Positions 46,020 to 55,365 are shown, counted from the first letter of the stretch. The stretch: DNA of 64,000 bases from Amycolatopsis sp. (GCF_025464955.1 NZ_JAODNM010000094.1:1-64000), one strand, 5' to 3'. The notes: a model not told the origin generated them from the sequence alone. Numbers and translations: made by a program.

Positions 46020-46510
46020 TCACGCACTCCTTCGGGCGTGGTAGCCGGCGAACCAGGCGAGCGCGTCGGGAACATCCACGGCTCGGTGGTCGGCGACGGT
46101 GTCGGGCGAGGCGCCCTGCAGGATCCGTTTGACCGGGACTTCGAGCTTCTTCCCGGTACGGGTGTGCGGAATGTGTTGTATGGCGAGGATTTCGTCGGGT
46201 ATGTGCCGTGGTGACGCCTCGTCGCGGATGGCGGTCCTGATGCGCGTGGCGAGGGCGTCGTCGAGGACTGTGCCGTCCCGCAGCACGACGAACAGCGGCA
46301 TCCAGTAGCCGCCGTCCGGCTGCTCGGCACCGATCACCAGGGCCTCGGTGATCTCCGGTAGTTGCTCGACCGCCCGGTAGATGTCGGCGTTGCCCATCCG
46401 GACGCCGTTGCGGTTGAGGGTGGAGTCGGAGCGGCCGTGGATGACGACCGAGCCGCGGTCGGTGATGGTGATCCAGTCGCCGTGCCGCCACACGCCGGGA
46501 TAGGTGCGGC
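46020..46510 (-). pseudogene. C-terminal remnant of acetoacetyl-CoA synthetase
   Basis: The reading frame encodes the last 160 or so residues of an acetoacetyl-CoA synthetase: TYPGVWRHGDWITITDRGSVVIHGRSD, then STLNRNGVRMGNADIYRAVEQLPEI and the catalytic-Lys region HTRTGKKLEVPVKRILQG. Intact enzymes have about 650 residues. Upstream of TYPGVW the frame gives SICR and loses similarity, so the first three quarters of the gene, including the AMP-binding P-loop, is gone. ATG 46493 is internal and has no ribosome site. The break is close to 46505. It is best read as a dead fragment; a short expressed domain cannot be excluded. Confidence 0.8.
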
Positions 46511-46632
46511 ATATCGAACGAGCGCCCTGTCAGTTGATCGCATACGCGCGGGAGCGGGGGGTCGAACAGTTGGACGCTCGGCGGTAGGGCGTCGAGGGGT
46601 TGACCGCCTCTCCGCCGCCTTCTAGCGTCCTC

Positions 46633-46650
46633 ATACCGACTGGTCGGTGT
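46633..46650. promoter_or_regulatory. Operator ACCGAC-TG-GTCGGT upstream of the acyl-CoA ligase
   Basis: The inner ACCGACTGGTCGGT (46635-46648) is a perfect 6-2-6 palindrome. It ends 21 nt before the acyl-CoA ligase GTG. Matching sites precede the TetR gene (49313) and the APH-acyl-CoA dehydrogenase operon (55366). Confidence 0.7.
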
Positions 46651-46671
46651 CCAACGTGGGAAGGTGCCCGG

Positions 46672-48324
46672 GTGAGCTGGTACGACGAGAAGCCATGGCT
46701 AGCCCGTTACGGCGAATACGGGATCGACAGCCAGGCCGTCGGGACGGTGAGGCCGCTGGAGACCTTCCGTCGCACCGCGGATCGTGTTCCCGAAGTCACC
46801 GCGATCGCGTACTTCGACTCCGAACTGAGCTACCGCCAGGTCGACGAGCTCTCGGACGGCATCGCGAACCACCTGCTTTCCAGCGGGTTCCGGAGCGGGG
46901 ACCGGCTGGTGATCCTGCTCCAGAACATCCCGCAGTTCGTCCTCGCGCTGCTCGGCGCCTGGAAAGCGGGCGGCATCGTCGTCCCGGTCAACCCGATGTA
47001 CCGCGGTGCCGAGCTCACGCACGTGCTCTCCGACGCCGGGGTGGCGGCCGTCGTGTGCTCGCAGACGGCTTGGAACGCCTACGTTTCCGACGTCGTCGCC
47101 GCGAGCGACGTCCGCATCTCGCTGACCACCAGCGAACTCGACCTCCAGACTCGCGACGACACGCGAGCGCTCGGCAAGGTTCAGCGCGAGGAAACTCCCG
47201 GCGCGCAAGACCTCCTCGACGTCGCGCGAGCCGCCGGCGCCAAGCCGCCTGAGCCGGCTTTCACCGCCGAAGACGTCGCGTTGATCAGCTATACCTCGGG
47301 CACCAGCGGAACGCCGAAGGGCGCGACCAACACTCATGGGAACATCGGGATCAACGCCGCGACGCTGACCAAGTTCAGCGGGCTGGGCGAGGGCAGCGTG
47401 CTGTTCGGGCTGGCGCCGTTGTTCCACATCACCGGGATGGTGTGCGAGCTCGCGTCCGCGATCGACATCGGGGGCACCCTCGTCCTCGCGTACCGATTCG
47501 AGTCAGGGGTGGTCCTTGACGCGTTTCTCGAGCATCATCCCGTGTACACCGTGGGCCCGTCGACGGCATACATGGCGTTGATGTCCCATCCTGACGTCTC
47601 GCGCGAGCACTTCGCTTCGTTCCAGCATGTCTACTCCGGTGGGGCAGCGCTTCCGCCGGCCGTCGTCGACACGTTCGAAGAGCGGTTCGGCCACTACATC
47701 CACAACGGTTACGGGCTCACCGAGACGACCGCCGGCTGCGTCGTCGTGCCAGGGCCCGCGCGAGCACCGATCGACCCGGCGTCCGGGACCATCTCGATCG
47801 GCCTCCCGGTGCCGGGCACGATCGTCCGCATCCTCGGCGAGGACGGCACGGAACTCCCGCTCGGCGAGCCGGGGGAGATCGCCGTCGAAGGGCCGATGGT
47901 CGTCCCCGGCTACTGGAACCGGCCGGCGGAGACCGCGGCCGCACTGCCCGGCGGGCGACTGCTGACCGGCGACATCGGGTTCATGGACACCGATGGCTGG
48001 CTCTACGTCGTGGACCGCAAGAAGGACATGATCAACGCGTCCGGGTTCAAGGTGTGGCCGCGCGAGGTCGAGGACGTGCTGTACACCCACCCGTCGGTAC
48101 GCGAAGCCGCCGTCGTCGGTGTGCCGGACGCGTACCGGGGCGAAACGGTCAAGGCGTATGTCAGCGTGCGACCGGGTAGTTCGGCCGATCCGGCCGACAT
48201 CGTCGCGTATTGCCGCGAGCGGCTGGCCGCGTACAAGTACCCCAGAGAAGTCGAAGTGCTCACCGAGTTGCCGAAAACGGTCAGTGGGAAGATCCTGCGC
48301 CGGGAACTGCGGGACCGAGGATAA
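46672..48324 (+). CDS. Acyl-CoA synthetase (AMP-forming, FadD-like)
   Basis: 550 aa ligase activating a fatty or related carboxylic acid as its CoA ester. GTG 46672 follows GGGAAGG. The AMP-binding P-loop is YTSGTSGTPKGA, the A5 motif YGLTETTAG, A8 DIGFMDTDGWLYVVDRKKDMINASGFKVWPREVE, and the catalytic lysine is in TVSGKILRREL. LSYRQVDELSDGIANHLLSSGF is the usual N-terminal lead. It is 8 nt from the phosphotriesterase-like gene, so one operon. Controlled, by inference, through the operator 21 nt upstream. Confidence 0.93.
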   Translation: MSWYDEKPWLARYGEYGIDSQAVGTVRPLETFRRTADRVPEVTAIAYFDSELSYRQVDELSDGIANHLLSSGFRSGDRLVILLQNIPQFVLALLGAWKAGGIVVPVNPMYRGAELTHVLSDAGVAAVVCSQTAWNAYVSDVVAASDVRISLTTSELDLQTRDDTRALGKVQREETPGAQDLLDVARAAGAKPPEPAFTAEDVALISYTSGTSGTPKGATNTHGNIGINAATLTKFSGLGEGSVLFGLAPLFHITGMVCELASAIDIGGTLVLAYRFESGVVLDAFLEHHPVYTVGPSTAYMALMSHPDVSREHFASFQHVYSGGAALPPAVVDTFEERFGHYIHNGYGLTETTAGCVVVPGPARAPIDPASGTISIGLPVPGTIVRILGEDGTELPLGEPGEIAVEGPMVVPGYWNRPAETAAALPGGRLLTGDIGFMDTDGWLYVVDRKKDMINASGFKVWPREVEDVLYTHPSVREAAVVGVPDAYRGETVKAYVSVRPGSSADPADIVAYCRERLAAYKYPREVEVLTELPKTVSGKILRRELRDRG

Positions 48325-48332
48325 CGACGTCG

Positions 48333-49313
48333 ATGGCGCAGGTGGAGACAGTCACGGGCCCGCTGGACACCGCGGACCTCGGCCGGGTGCTCATGCACGA
48401 GCACATCTTCGTCCTCAGTCCCGAATTCGTCGCGAACTATCCGGAGCATGACGGTTTCGTCGAGGAAGAACAGGTTCCGGAGGCTATCCGGAGACTGCGT
48501 GAGCTGGCCGAGGCCGGGATCGACACGATCGTGGATCCCACGGTCGTCGGGCTCGGCCGCTACATCCCACGCATCCAGCGGGTCGCCGCCGGGGTCGGGA
48601 TCAACATCGTCGTGGCGACCGGGCTCTACACCTACAACGAAGTCCCGCATTACCTGCACTTCCGCGGGCCCGGCGCGATGCTTGGCGGCGAGGACCCGTT
48701 GATCGGGATGTTCGTCGAGGATCTCACCACGGGCATTGCCGGTACCGGGGTCAAGGCCGCGTTCCTCAAGTGCGCCACCGACGAACAGGGCATTACACCG
48801 GGTGTCGAGCGGGTGCTGCGCGCCGTCGGGAAGGCTCATGCCGCGACGGGTGCGCCGATCATGACGCATTCGCATGCCGTTTCGCGCAACGGTCTTCTCC
48901 AGCAGGACGTGCTCGAGTCCGAAGGCGTCGACCTTCGGCGCGTGCTGATCGGGCACAGCGGGGACACCACCGACCTCGGCTACCTGACCGAGGTGGCCGA
49001 TCGGGGTTCACTGCTGGGCATGGACCGGTTCGGTCTCGACCTGCTGCTGCCGTTCGAAGAACGCGTCGCGACCGTGGCGGCGCTGTGTGAGCGCGGCTAC
49101 GCCGGCAGCGTGGTGCTGTCCCATGACGCCTCGTGCTACATCGACTGGCTGCCGCGTGAGCAGCTGCCGGTGCTGACACCGAACTGGCACTACCTGCACA
49201 TCACCAGCGACGTCCTGCCCGCGTTGCGGGCGCGCGGAGTCAGCGAGGACGACCTCACGACCATGCTCGTCGGCAATCCGCGGCGATTCTTCGAGTCCGT
49301 TCGGACGGCTTGA
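48333..49313 (+). CDS. Phosphotriesterase-family metal hydrolase
   Basis: 326 aa TIM barrel from ATG 48333. Metal ligands: His22-x-His24 (LMHEHIF), the bridging Lys in AAFLKCATDE, His in IMTHSHA, His in IGHSGDT and Asp in LSHDAS. Such proteins hydrolyse phosphotriesters, lactones or acyl-homoserine lactones; inside a fatty-acid operon a lactonase or esterase role is plausible but unproven. Starts 8 nt after the acyl-CoA ligase and precedes the tetR gene by 26 nt, with the operator inside that gap. Confidence 0.87.
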   Translation: MAQVETVTGPLDTADLGRVLMHEHIFVLSPEFVANYPEHDGFVEEEQVPEAIRRLRELAEAGIDTIVDPTVVGLGRYIPRIQRVAAGVGINIVVATGLYTYNEVPHYLHFRGPGAMLGGEDPLIGMFVEDLTTGIAGTGVKAAFLKCATDEQGITPGVERVLRAVGKAHAATGAPIMTHSHAVSRNGLLQQDVLESEGVDLRRVLIGHSGDTTDLGYLTEVADRGSLLGMDRFGLDLLLPFEERVATVAALCERGYAGSVVLSHDASCYIDWLPREQLPVLTPNWHYLHITSDVLPALRARGVSEDDLTTMLVGNPRRFFESVRTA

Positions 49314-49330
49314 GACCAACCGGTCGGTAT
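49313..49330. promoter_or_regulatory. Operator ACCAAC-CG-GTCGGT in front of tetR
   Basis: AGACCAACCGGTCGGTAT carries the 14-nt core ACCAACCGGTCGGT, one mismatch from perfect symmetry. It overlaps the end of the phosphotriesterase gene and ends 9 nt before the TetR ATG: the expected position for autoregulation. Confidence 0.7.
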
Positions 49331-49339
49331 GCTGAGCCG

Positions 49340-49960
49340 ATGACCCGAGCCAATGCCCGCAAACCGGGGGCGGCCCCCGGCGCGGACGACCAGGGGTCCG
49401 TTCCGCGCAGGCTCCTTTCCCACGCGACGAAACTCTTCGCCAAGAAGGGTTTCGACCGCACGTCGGTGCAGGAGATCGTGGAAGCGGCCGGGGTCACCAA
49501 GGGCGCGATGTACCACTACTTCGGCTCGAAGGACGACCTGCTCTACGAGATCTACGCCCGGGTGCTGCGCGAACAGACCGAGCAGCTGGAAAAGGTCGCG
49601 GTCATCGACGCGCCGCTGCGGGAGCGGTTGACCGCCGCCGCGTCCGACGTGGTCGTCAGCACCATCGCCAGCCTGGACGACAACAAGATCTTCGCGCAGT
49701 CGATGCACCAGCTCAGCGCCGAAAAGCAGAAGGCCGTCCGCGCCGAGCGACGCAAGTACCACGAACGCTTCCGCACGCTGATCGAAGAGGGACAGGCCTC
49801 CGGTGACTTCCGTGCCGACAAGCCCGCGGACCTGGTCGTCGACTTCTTTTTCGGTTCGGTGCACCACCTCGGCTCGTGGTACCACCGCGGCGGCTCGCTC
49901 ACCGCACGCCAGGTCGGCGACCACTACGCCGACCTGCTGCTCGACTCCCTGCGTCCGTAG
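49340..49960 (+). CDS. TetR-family regulator, candidate repressor of the acyl-CoA regulon
   Basis: 206 aa from ATG 49340. HTH: VQEIVEAAGVTKGAMYHYFGSKDDLLYEIYA, after LLSHATKLFAKKGFDRTS. The C-terminal domain resembles KstR2/TetR_C_33 acyl-CoA sensors (DNKIFAQSMHQLSAEKQKAVRAERRKYHERFRTLIEEG). Its own start is preceded by the ACCAAC-CG-GTCGGT site, which also stands before the acyl-CoA ligase and the APH/acyl-CoA dehydrogenase operon. It is thus the best candidate for the protein that binds all of them. Ligand unknown. Confidence 0.87.
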   Translation: MTRANARKPGAAPGADDQGSVPRRLLSHATKLFAKKGFDRTSVQEIVEAAGVTKGAMYHYFGSKDDLLYEIYARVLREQTEQLEKVAVIDAPLRERLTAAASDVVVSTIASLDDNKIFAQSMHQLSAEKQKAVRAERRKYHERFRTLIEEGQASGDFRADKPADLVVDFFFGSVHHLGSWYHRGGSLTARQVGDHYADLLLDSLRP

Positions 49961-49969
49961 GGGACCGTG

Positions 49970-50308
49970 TCAGGACTCCCGGCGCCGCTTCAGCATGGCC
50001 AGCCCGGGAACCGACAGATCGGGCCACGGCGGACGCCGGAGTACGGCCAGCGTGGAGATGACCGCGGCCGCCAGCCCGATGGTCACGCCGACGAGCGCTA
50101 TCCGGGTTTCGTCTTCGGCGGCCGTCCAGGTGACCTTGCCCTCGACGATGGAGAACAGTCCGACCGGCGCGGCCCTGATGCCGAACATGGTGCTGACCCG
50201 GCTGACGGAGATGACCGTGACACCTTCGTCGGTCTCGTACGGCTCGCCGTACACCTGGGGCAAGACGCTGCCCGCCCGTAGCCGGTCCAGGCCCTTGTCG
50301 AGCTTCAT
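49970..50308 (-). CDS. Small membrane protein, GerW/YtfJ-like
   Basis: 112 aa from ATG 50308. The N-terminal 60 residues resemble the GerW/YtfJ fold found in sporulation-associated proteins (MKLDKGLDRLRAGSVLPQVYGEPYETDEGVTVISVSRVSTMFGIRAAPVG). One membrane segment follows (RIALVGVTIGLAAAVISTLAVL) and a basic tail of about 20 residues. Actinobacteria often carry such short GerW-TM proteins; role unknown. Convergent with tetR, whose stop is 9 nt away. The family call is moderate because the usual Gly-rich centre is short. Confidence 0.6.
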   Translation of the reverse strand: MKLDKGLDRLRAGSVLPQVYGEPYETDEGVTVISVSRVSTMFGIRAAPVGLFSIVEGKVTWTAAEDETRIALVGVTIGLAAAVISTLAVLRRPPWPDLSVPGLAMLKRRRES

Positions 50309-50332
50309 CGCGCATTTCCCCTCAGCCGGATT

Positions 50333-50383
50333 GCCTCAATGCCACCTTAGGTGGGCTCAACGTACTTAAGGTGGCCTTGAGGG
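50333..50383. repeat. Decayed 51-nt palindrome
   Basis: Arms 50333-50357 and 50359-50383 around a central C have the outer CCTCAA/TTGAGG, the inner GCCACCTTA/TAAGGTGGC and the GCTC-AACGT centre of the 51-nt family, but with several mismatches. It lies in the 448-nt gene-free gap 50309-50756, in front of the GerW-like gene. Confidence 0.55.
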
Positions 50384-50386
50384 AAC

Positions 50387-50431
50387 GCTAGAAATCCGAA
50401 CGGCGCTAGAAATCCGAGCGGCGCTAGATTT
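50387..50431. repeat. 18-nt tandem repeat, two and a half copies
   Basis: GCTAGAAATCCGAACGGC (50387), GCTAGAAATCCGAGCGGC (50405) and a truncated GCTAGATTT (50423) follow one another with an exact 18-nt period. Nothing coding overlaps. Confidence 0.7.
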
Positions 50432-50440
50432 ACTTTCGAT

Positions 50441-50490
50441 ACGAAACGTCCCCCGATACAAATGATTTGTACGAAACGTCCCCCGAGTCA
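50441..50490. repeat. GATAC-AATGATT-GTAC intergenic element
   Basis: ACGAAACGTCCCCCGA occurs at 50441 and again at 50471, framing the perfect palindrome TACAAATGATTTGTA (50457-50471). The unit GATACAAATGATTTGTAC followed by GTCCCCCGAGTC is closely related to 56816-56850. Confidence 0.65.
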
Positions 50491-50667
50491 CTCGCACGCG
50501 GGTCGCAACGCCACAGCAGCCCCCACTGCCCCCTCAGCCCCAACACGTTCCCTCGGGGCCCTCGGAGCTGCCCCACGGCCCAGGCTGCCCTCGTCCTTGC
50601 TGCAGTAGAAGCGACCTTCACACGAGGAGTTGACCCTCTGCCTGACGCCCGCCAACAAGCCCAGCTT

Positions 50668-50712
50668 ATGGCGACCCTCGCAGTGCGTTCAACGCACTGC
50701 GAGGGTCGCCAT
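50668..50712. repeat. 45-nt perfect palindrome
   Basis: Arms 50668-50689 and 50691-50712 are complementary over 22 bp around a central C; the centre is GCGTTCAACGC as in the 12086 element. It ends 44 nt after the stop side of the acyl-CoA dehydrogenase operon (stop at 50757) and is the probable operon terminator. Confidence 0.7.
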
Positions 50713-50756
50713 GTCGTGACCTTGAGGGGTCCCTGGCACCCGACGGCACCGAAACG

Positions 50757-51893
50757 TCAGCGCGGCAGGTCGATCAGGGTGGCCAGGGTCGCGCGGTGGC
50801 GGCCCGGGGTGCCCAGCGCGATCTCGTCGGCCTTGGCGCGCTTGAGGTACAGGTGCGCCGGGTGCTCCCAGGTCATGCCGATGCCGCCGTGGAGCTGGAT
50901 GGTCTCCTCGGCGACGTGGACGGCGATGGAGGAGCAGCGGGACTTCGCGACCGCCACGGCGATCGGGATGTCTTCGCTGCCGGTGGCGAGCGCGTCGGCG
51001 GCGTAACGGGCGGCTGCGCGGGCGTTGACGAGTTCGAGATAGAGGTTTGCCAGGCGGTGTTTCAGTGACTGGAACGAACCGACCGGACGGCCGAACTGAT
51101 AACGCTCTTTCAGATACCGCACCGTTTCGGTGAGGCACCACTCGGCGAGGCCGAGCTGCTCGGACGCCAGGAGGCCGGCGGCGGTGGTCAGTGCGTGCTG
51201 CAGCGCCGCCGGGGCGTGCTCCGCGTCGGCGAGCAGGCGTGCCGGGGCACCGGCCAGCTCGACGTCGGCGACACGGCGGGTCAGATCGAACGACGTCAGC
51301 TCGGTGATTGTCGCGGCCGCCGCCTCGACGGCGTAGAGCGCGGCCCCGTCCGGGCCGACAGCGGGGACCACGAGCAGTTCCGCCACCGACGCATCCGCGA
51401 CGGTACCGACGCGGCCGGTGAGCGTTCCGTCGGAACCGACCTTGACGCTCTCCGGGAAAGCGACGCCGGGCTGCGCCGACAGGGGGATCGCCAGGGCGCC
51501 GATCAGCTCGCCCGCGGCCAGCCGCAGCAGCAACTCGGCGACGGCTTGCTGGGTGGTGTCCGCGCCGAGCAGGGCCGAGGTCGCGAGGACGACGCTGCCG
51601 AGGAAGGGAACGGGAGCGACGCTGCGCCCCAGTTCCTCCATCACCAGCGCGGTTTCCCGGGCCGACGCCCCATGACCGCCGAGCTCCTCGGGCACGGCAA
51701 GCCCAGCCGCGCCGAGATCCGCGGCCAAGGTGCGCCACAGCTTCAGGTCGTACGGTTCGGCCGTCTCGATCCTCGCGAGCACCGCCGCCGGGCCGGCCTG
51801 GTCGGCGAGCAGGTCGCGCACGCTGGCCCGAAGGTCCTCTTCGACCTCCGAGTAGAGCAGGTCCGGCGTCGCCGGAGTCGTGGGCTTGCTCAT
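50757..51893 (-). CDS. Acyl-CoA dehydrogenase (third in operon)
   Basis: 378 aa flavoenzyme of the FadE group from ATG 51893. The N-terminal helical part (DLLYSEVEEDLRASVRDLLADQAGP) and middle beta domain (LIGALAIPLSAQPGVAFPESV) are shorter and more diverged than in the neighbours. The C-terminal helical domain has RYQFGRPVGSFQSLKHRLANLYLEL and IQLHGGIGMTWEHPAHLYLKRAK. The catalytic Glu is not obvious at the medium-chain position. Two unlike ACAD subunits encoded together often form alpha2beta2 heterotetramers in actinobacteria; this chain could be the inactive half of such a pair with the preceding gene. Overlaps it by 4 nt. Confidence 0.87.
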   Translation of the reverse strand: MSKPTTPATPDLLYSEVEEDLRASVRDLLADQAGPAAVLARIETAEPYDLKLWRTLAADLGAAGLAVPEELGGHGASARETALVMEELGRSVAPVPFLGSVVLATSALLGADTTQQAVAELLLRLAAGELIGALAIPLSAQPGVAFPESVKVGSDGTLTGRVGTVADASVAELLVVPAVGPDGAALYAVEAAAATITELTSFDLTRRVADVELAGAPARLLADAEHAPAALQHALTTAAGLLASEQLGLAEWCLTETVRYLKERYQFGRPVGSFQSLKHRLANLYLELVNARAAARYAADALATGSEDIPIAVAVAKSRCSSIAVHVAEETIQLHGGIGMTWEHPAHLYLKRAKADEIALGTPGRHRATLATLIDLPR

Positions 51894-53089
51894 CGCGGGA
51901 GGTCCTTCCAGGCGACGTCCTTGTCGACGCGCGGCTCGGACGGCAGCCCCAGGACGCGTTCGGAGATGATGTTGCGCAGGATTTCCGAGGTACCACCCTC
52001 GATGGAGTTGCCCTTCGCCCGCAGGTAGCGGTAACCCGCTTCGCGTGCGGTGAAGTCGACAGTCTCCGGGCGCCGCATGGTCCAGTCGTCGTAACGCAGG
52101 CCTTCTTCGCCCATCAGCTCGACTTCGAGTCCGGACAGCGCCTGGTTGAGCTCGGCGAACGCGAGCTTCATGGCTGAGCCCTCGGGGCCGGGCTGACCCA
52201 CCGCGAGCTGCTGGCGCAGCCGTCCGCCCGCCAGCCGCAGGGTTTCGGTCTCCACCCAGAGCTTCAGCAGGCGGTCGTGCAGCTCCGACGTCCGCAGCTC
52301 GGGACGTGCGCGCCAGACATCGGAGACGATACCGATCATGCCGCCCTCACGCGGGACCGCGTTGCCGCCGATCGCCACGCGTTCGTTGTTCAGCGTGGTC
52401 TGCGCGACCTTCCAGCCCTCGCCCACCTCACCGAGGCGATGCGCGTCGGGGATGCGGACCTCGGTCAGGAAGACCTCGTTGAACTCGGCCTCGCCGGTGA
52501 TCTGGCGCAGCGGCCGGACCTCGACGCCGGGCGCGGTCATGTCGCACAGGAAGTACGTCATGCCCTGGTGCTTCGGCAGGTCGGGATCGGTGCGGGTGAC
52601 CAGGATCGCCCACTGCGCGGCATGCGCGCCCGAGGTCCACACCTTCTGCCCGGTGACGACCCAGTCGTCACCGTCGCGGACCGCGCGGGTGCCGAGCGCG
52701 GCGAGGTCGGAGCCGGCGCCCGGCTCGCTGAACAGCTGGCACCAGACCTCTTCGCCGGTCCACAGTGGACGCAGGAACTTCGCGTGCTGATCGGACGTGC
52801 CGAAGCGCAGGATCGTCGGCGCGGCCATGCCGAGCCCGATGCCGATCCGGCGGGGGTTGTTGTCCGGCGCGCCTGCCGCGGCGAACTGGGCGTCCACAGC
52901 GGACTGCAGGGACCGCGGCGCGTCGAGGCCGCCCAGGCCCACCGGGAAGTGGACCCAGGACAGCCCGGCGTCGAACCGGGCTTGCAGGAACGCCAGCCGG
53001 TCGGTGGTCTTGGGATCGTGCTCCGACAACAGTTTCGCGACCCGATCGCGGAGCTGGGCCGCGTCGATCTTCGTGGTGACACTGGTCAT
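51890..53089 (-). CDS. Acyl-CoA dehydrogenase (second in operon)
   Basis: 399 aa from ATG 53089, overlapping both neighbours by 4 nt. FAD-binding motifs: [21 protein letters not shown] and [19 protein letters not shown]-terminal motif [28 protein letters not shown] and [24 protein letters not shown]. This is the large subunit type of the paired actinobacterial FadE enzymes that act on steroid or branched side chains. It probably teams with the following 378-aa chain. First desaturation step of beta-oxidation. Confidence 0.9.
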   Translation of the reverse strand: MTSVTTKIDAAQLRDRVAKLLSEHDPKTTDRLAFLQARFDAGLSWVHFPVGLGGLDAPRSLQSAVDAQFAAAGAPDNNPRRIGIGLGMAAPTILRFGTSDQHAKFLRPLWTGEEVWCQLFSEPGAGSDLAALGTRAVRDGDDWVVTGQKVWTSGAHAAQWAILVTRTDPDLPKHQGMTYFLCDMTAPGVEVRPLRQITGEAEFNEVFLTEVRIPDAHRLGEVGEGWKVAQTTLNNERVAIGGNAVPREGGMIGIVSDVWRARPELRTSELHDRLLKLWVETETLRLAGGRLRQQLAVGQPGPEGSAMKLAFAELNQALSGLEVELMGEEGLRYDDWTMRRPETVDFTAREAGYRYLRAKGNSIEGGTSEILRNIISERVLGLPSEPRVDKDVAWKDLPR

Positions 53090-54312
53090 TTCGCGTCTCC
53101 GACGGGTCGGTACTTCTTGAGCTCGCGGTGCGCCATCGAGCGCTTGTGCACCTCGTCGGGACCGTCGGCGAGCCGCAGCGTGCGGGCGTGCGCCCACAGC
53201 GAGGCCAGCGGGAAGTCCTGGCTGACGCCGCCGGCGCCGTGCGCCTGGATGGCCTTGTCGAGGATCCACTCGACGGTGATCGGAGTGGAGATCTTGATGG
53301 CCTGGATCTCGGTGTGCGCGTTCTGGTTGCCGACGGTGTCCATCAGCCACGCCGTCTTGAGCACCAGCAGGCGCTGCAGCTCGATCTTGACGCGGGACTC
53401 GGCGATCCAGTCCTGCACCACGCCCTGCGACGCGATCGGCTTGCCGAACGCCTCCCGCGAGAGGGTGCGGCGGCACATCAGTTCGAGCGCGCGCTCGGCC
53501 ATGCCGATCAGCCGCATGCAGTGGTGGATACGGCCGGGGCCGAGGCGGGCCTGCGCGATCGCGAAACCGCCGCCTTCCTCGGTGAGCAGGTTCTCCGCCG
53601 GCACGCGGACGTCTTCGAAGATCACCTCGGCGTGGCCGCCGTGGTCGCCATCGGAGTAGCCGAACACGTGCATGCCGCGCTTGACCGTCATACCCGGGGT
53701 GTCACGCGGGACCAGGATCATGCTCTGCTGGCGGTGCGGCGCCGCTTCGGGATCGGTCTTGCCCATCACGATGAAGATCTTGCAGTTCGGGTTCATCGCG
53801 CCGGAGATGTACCACTTGCGGCCGTTGATGACGTATTCGTCGCCGTCGCGCCGGATGCTGGTGGCAATGTTGCGGGCGTCCGAGGACGCGACGTCCGGCT
53901 CGGTCATCGCGAACGCGGAGCGGATCTCGCCGTCGAGCAGCGGCTGCAACCACTGCTTGCGCTGCGCTTCGTTGCCGAACCCGGCCAGCACTTCCATGTT
54001 GCCGGTGTCCGGGGCGGCGCAGTTCAACGCCGTCGGCGCGAGGCTCGGGCTGCGACCGGTGATCTCGGCGAGCGGCGCGTACTGCAGGTTGGTCAGACCG
54101 GGGCCGTGCTCACCGGGGAGGAAGAAGTTCCAGAGCCCCTGCTTACGGGCTTCGGTTTTCAGCTCCTCGACGACAGGTGTTGTCGTCCAAGGGTTTTCCC
54201 GTTCGGCGAGCTGCTCGGCGAAGACCGGCTCGGCCGGGTAGACGTGCGAGTCCATGAACGCGAGCAGCTTTTCGCGCAGCTCCTCGGTCTTGGCGTCGAA
54301 GGCGAATTCCAT
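53086..54312 (-). CDS. Acyl-CoA dehydrogenase, ACAD10/11-like (first ACAD of operon)
   Basis: 408 aa from ATG 54312. Motifs: [21 protein letters not shown] (FAD/substrate), [48 protein letters not shown] and the ending [47 protein letters not shown]. The last motif marks the ACAD10/ACAD11 branch. In eukaryotic ACAD10/11 this domain is fused to an aminoglycoside-phosphotransferase-like kinase; here the kinase is the separate gene directly upstream, with overlapping TAATG. The pair processes 4-hydroxyacyl-CoA in known systems. Confidence 0.9.
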   Translation of the reverse strand: MEFAFDAKTEELREKLLAFMDSHVYPAEPVFAEQLAERENPWTTTPVVEELKTEARKQGLWNFFLPGEHGPGLTNLQYAPLAEITGRSPSLAPTALNCAAPDTGNMEVLAGFGNEAQRKQWLQPLLDGEIRSAFAMTEPDVASSDARNIATSIRRDGDEYVINGRKWYISGAMNPNCKIFIVMGKTDPEAAPHRQQSMILVPRDTPGMTVKRGMHVFGYSDGDHGGHAEVIFEDVRVPAENLLTEEGGGFAIAQARLGPGRIHHCMRLIGMAERALELMCRRTLSREAFGKPIASQGVVQDWIAESRVKIELQRLLVLKTAWLMDTVGNQNAHTEIQAIKISTPITVEWILDKAIQAHGAGGVSQDFPLASLWAHARTLRLADGPDEVHKRSMAHRELKKYRPVGDAK

Positions 54313-55337
54313 TACTGCTCCTCTTTGAGAATCTCGTTGCCATGGGCGACCAGTGGGGCGACACCCGCGCCGACCTGTTCGAACCCGGAACCGACGGTCT
54401 GGCCTTTGCTGAACCGGAAGTAGATGCCTTCCAGGATCACGGCGAGCTTGAAGAACGCGAAGCCGATATACCAGTTGAGCTGGGAGACGTCCCGTCCTGA
54501 GCGCTCCGCGTACCGGGCGATGACGGCGTCGGTGCTGGGGTAGCCCGGTGCGGAGGTCGCGTTCGACACGAACGTCAGGTTCACCGCGCTGCGCTCGGCG
54601 TAGGCGATCATCAGCGCGAGGTCGGTGAGCGGGTCGCCCAGTGTCGACATCTCCCAGTCGAGCACCGCGGTGATCCGGTCGTCGCTGTCGACGAGGACGT
54701 TGTCCAGGCGGTAGTCGCCGTGGATGATCGACGGCGCCCCGGACTCGGGCACCGACGCGGCGAGCCGGTCGTGCAGCTCGTCGATGCCCGGCAGGTCGCG
54801 GCTCCTGGACCCGTCGAGCTGCTTCTTCCAGCGGCGCAGCTGCCGCTCGAGGAAGCCGTCCGGACGGCCGAAGTCGTCGAGCCCGACCGATTCCGGGTCG
54901 ACGGAGTGCAGGTCGACGAGAGTGTCCACCAGCGAGTCGGCGATCGCTTTGGTCCTCGCCGGGCCGAGGGCGATGAGCTCTTCGGCGGTGCGGTACGGCG
55001 TCCCGGTGACGAACTCCATCACGTAGAACGGCGCGCCGAGGATGTCCTTGTCCTCGCAGAGCAGCAGCGCTTCCGGCACCGGCACGGCGGTGGTGTGCAG
55101 CCCGGAGATGACGCGGAACTCGCGCTTCATGTCGTGCGCGGTCGGCAGGACGTGGCCGAGCGGTGGACGGCGGACCACCCACTGCGCCGCGGCGTCCCGC
55201 ACGATGTAGGTGAGGTTCGAGCGGCCGCCCTGCACGACTTCGGCGCTGAGTTCGCCGGTTGTGAGCCCGGGGCGGTGCTCGTCCAGGTACGCGCGCAACC
55301 GCGCCAAGTCGAGGCCCGGCGGGTCCGTTCGGCTCAT
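54312..55337 (-). CDS. APH-family kinase, 4-hydroxyacyl-CoA kinase-like
   Basis: 341 aa from ATG 55337. Protein-kinase-like fold of the APH/ChoK group: [21 protein letters not shown], the Brenner motif [18 protein letters not shown] (catalytic Asp) and [19 protein letters not shown] (metal Asp). In ACAD10/11 and in bacterial relatives such a domain phosphorylates the 4-hydroxyl of 4-hydroxyacyl-CoAs so that the dehydrogenase domain can eliminate phosphate. The gene order kinase-ACAD matches that fusion. Aminoglycoside resistance is improbable. First gene of a four-gene operon; operator 29 nt upstream. Confidence 0.87.
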   Translation of the reverse strand: MSRTDPPGLDLARLRAYLDEHRPGLTTGELSAEVVQGGRSNLTYIVRDAAAQWVVRRPPLGHVLPTAHDMKREFRVISGLHTTAVPVPEALLLCEDKDILGAPFYVMEFVTGTPYRTAEELIALGPARTKAIADSLVDTLVDLHSVDPESVGLDDFGRPDGFLERQLRRWKKQLDGSRSRDLPGIDELHDRLAASVPESGAPSIIHGDYRLDNVLVDSDDRITAVLDWEMSTLGDPLTDLALMIAYAERSAVNLTFVSNATSAPGYPSTDAVIARYAERSGRDVSQLNWYIGFAFFKLAVILEGIYFRFSKGQTVGSGFEQVGAGVAPLVAHGNEILKEEQ

Positions 55338-55365
55338 TTCGTCTCCCTCGGTGTCGCGGCTATCG

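Noticed and set aside
53086-55182. Single 698-codon protein fusing the kinase and acyl-CoA dehydrogenase
   Set aside because: The kinase is encoded in a different frame, with its own stop at 54312 overlapping the dehydrogenase ATG; the long frame covers the kinase only as shadow.
54312-55337. Aminoglycoside resistance kinase
   Set aside because: The fold matches APH, but the operon with acyl-CoA dehydrogenases and the ACAD10/11 parallel make an acyl-CoA-type substrate far more likely.
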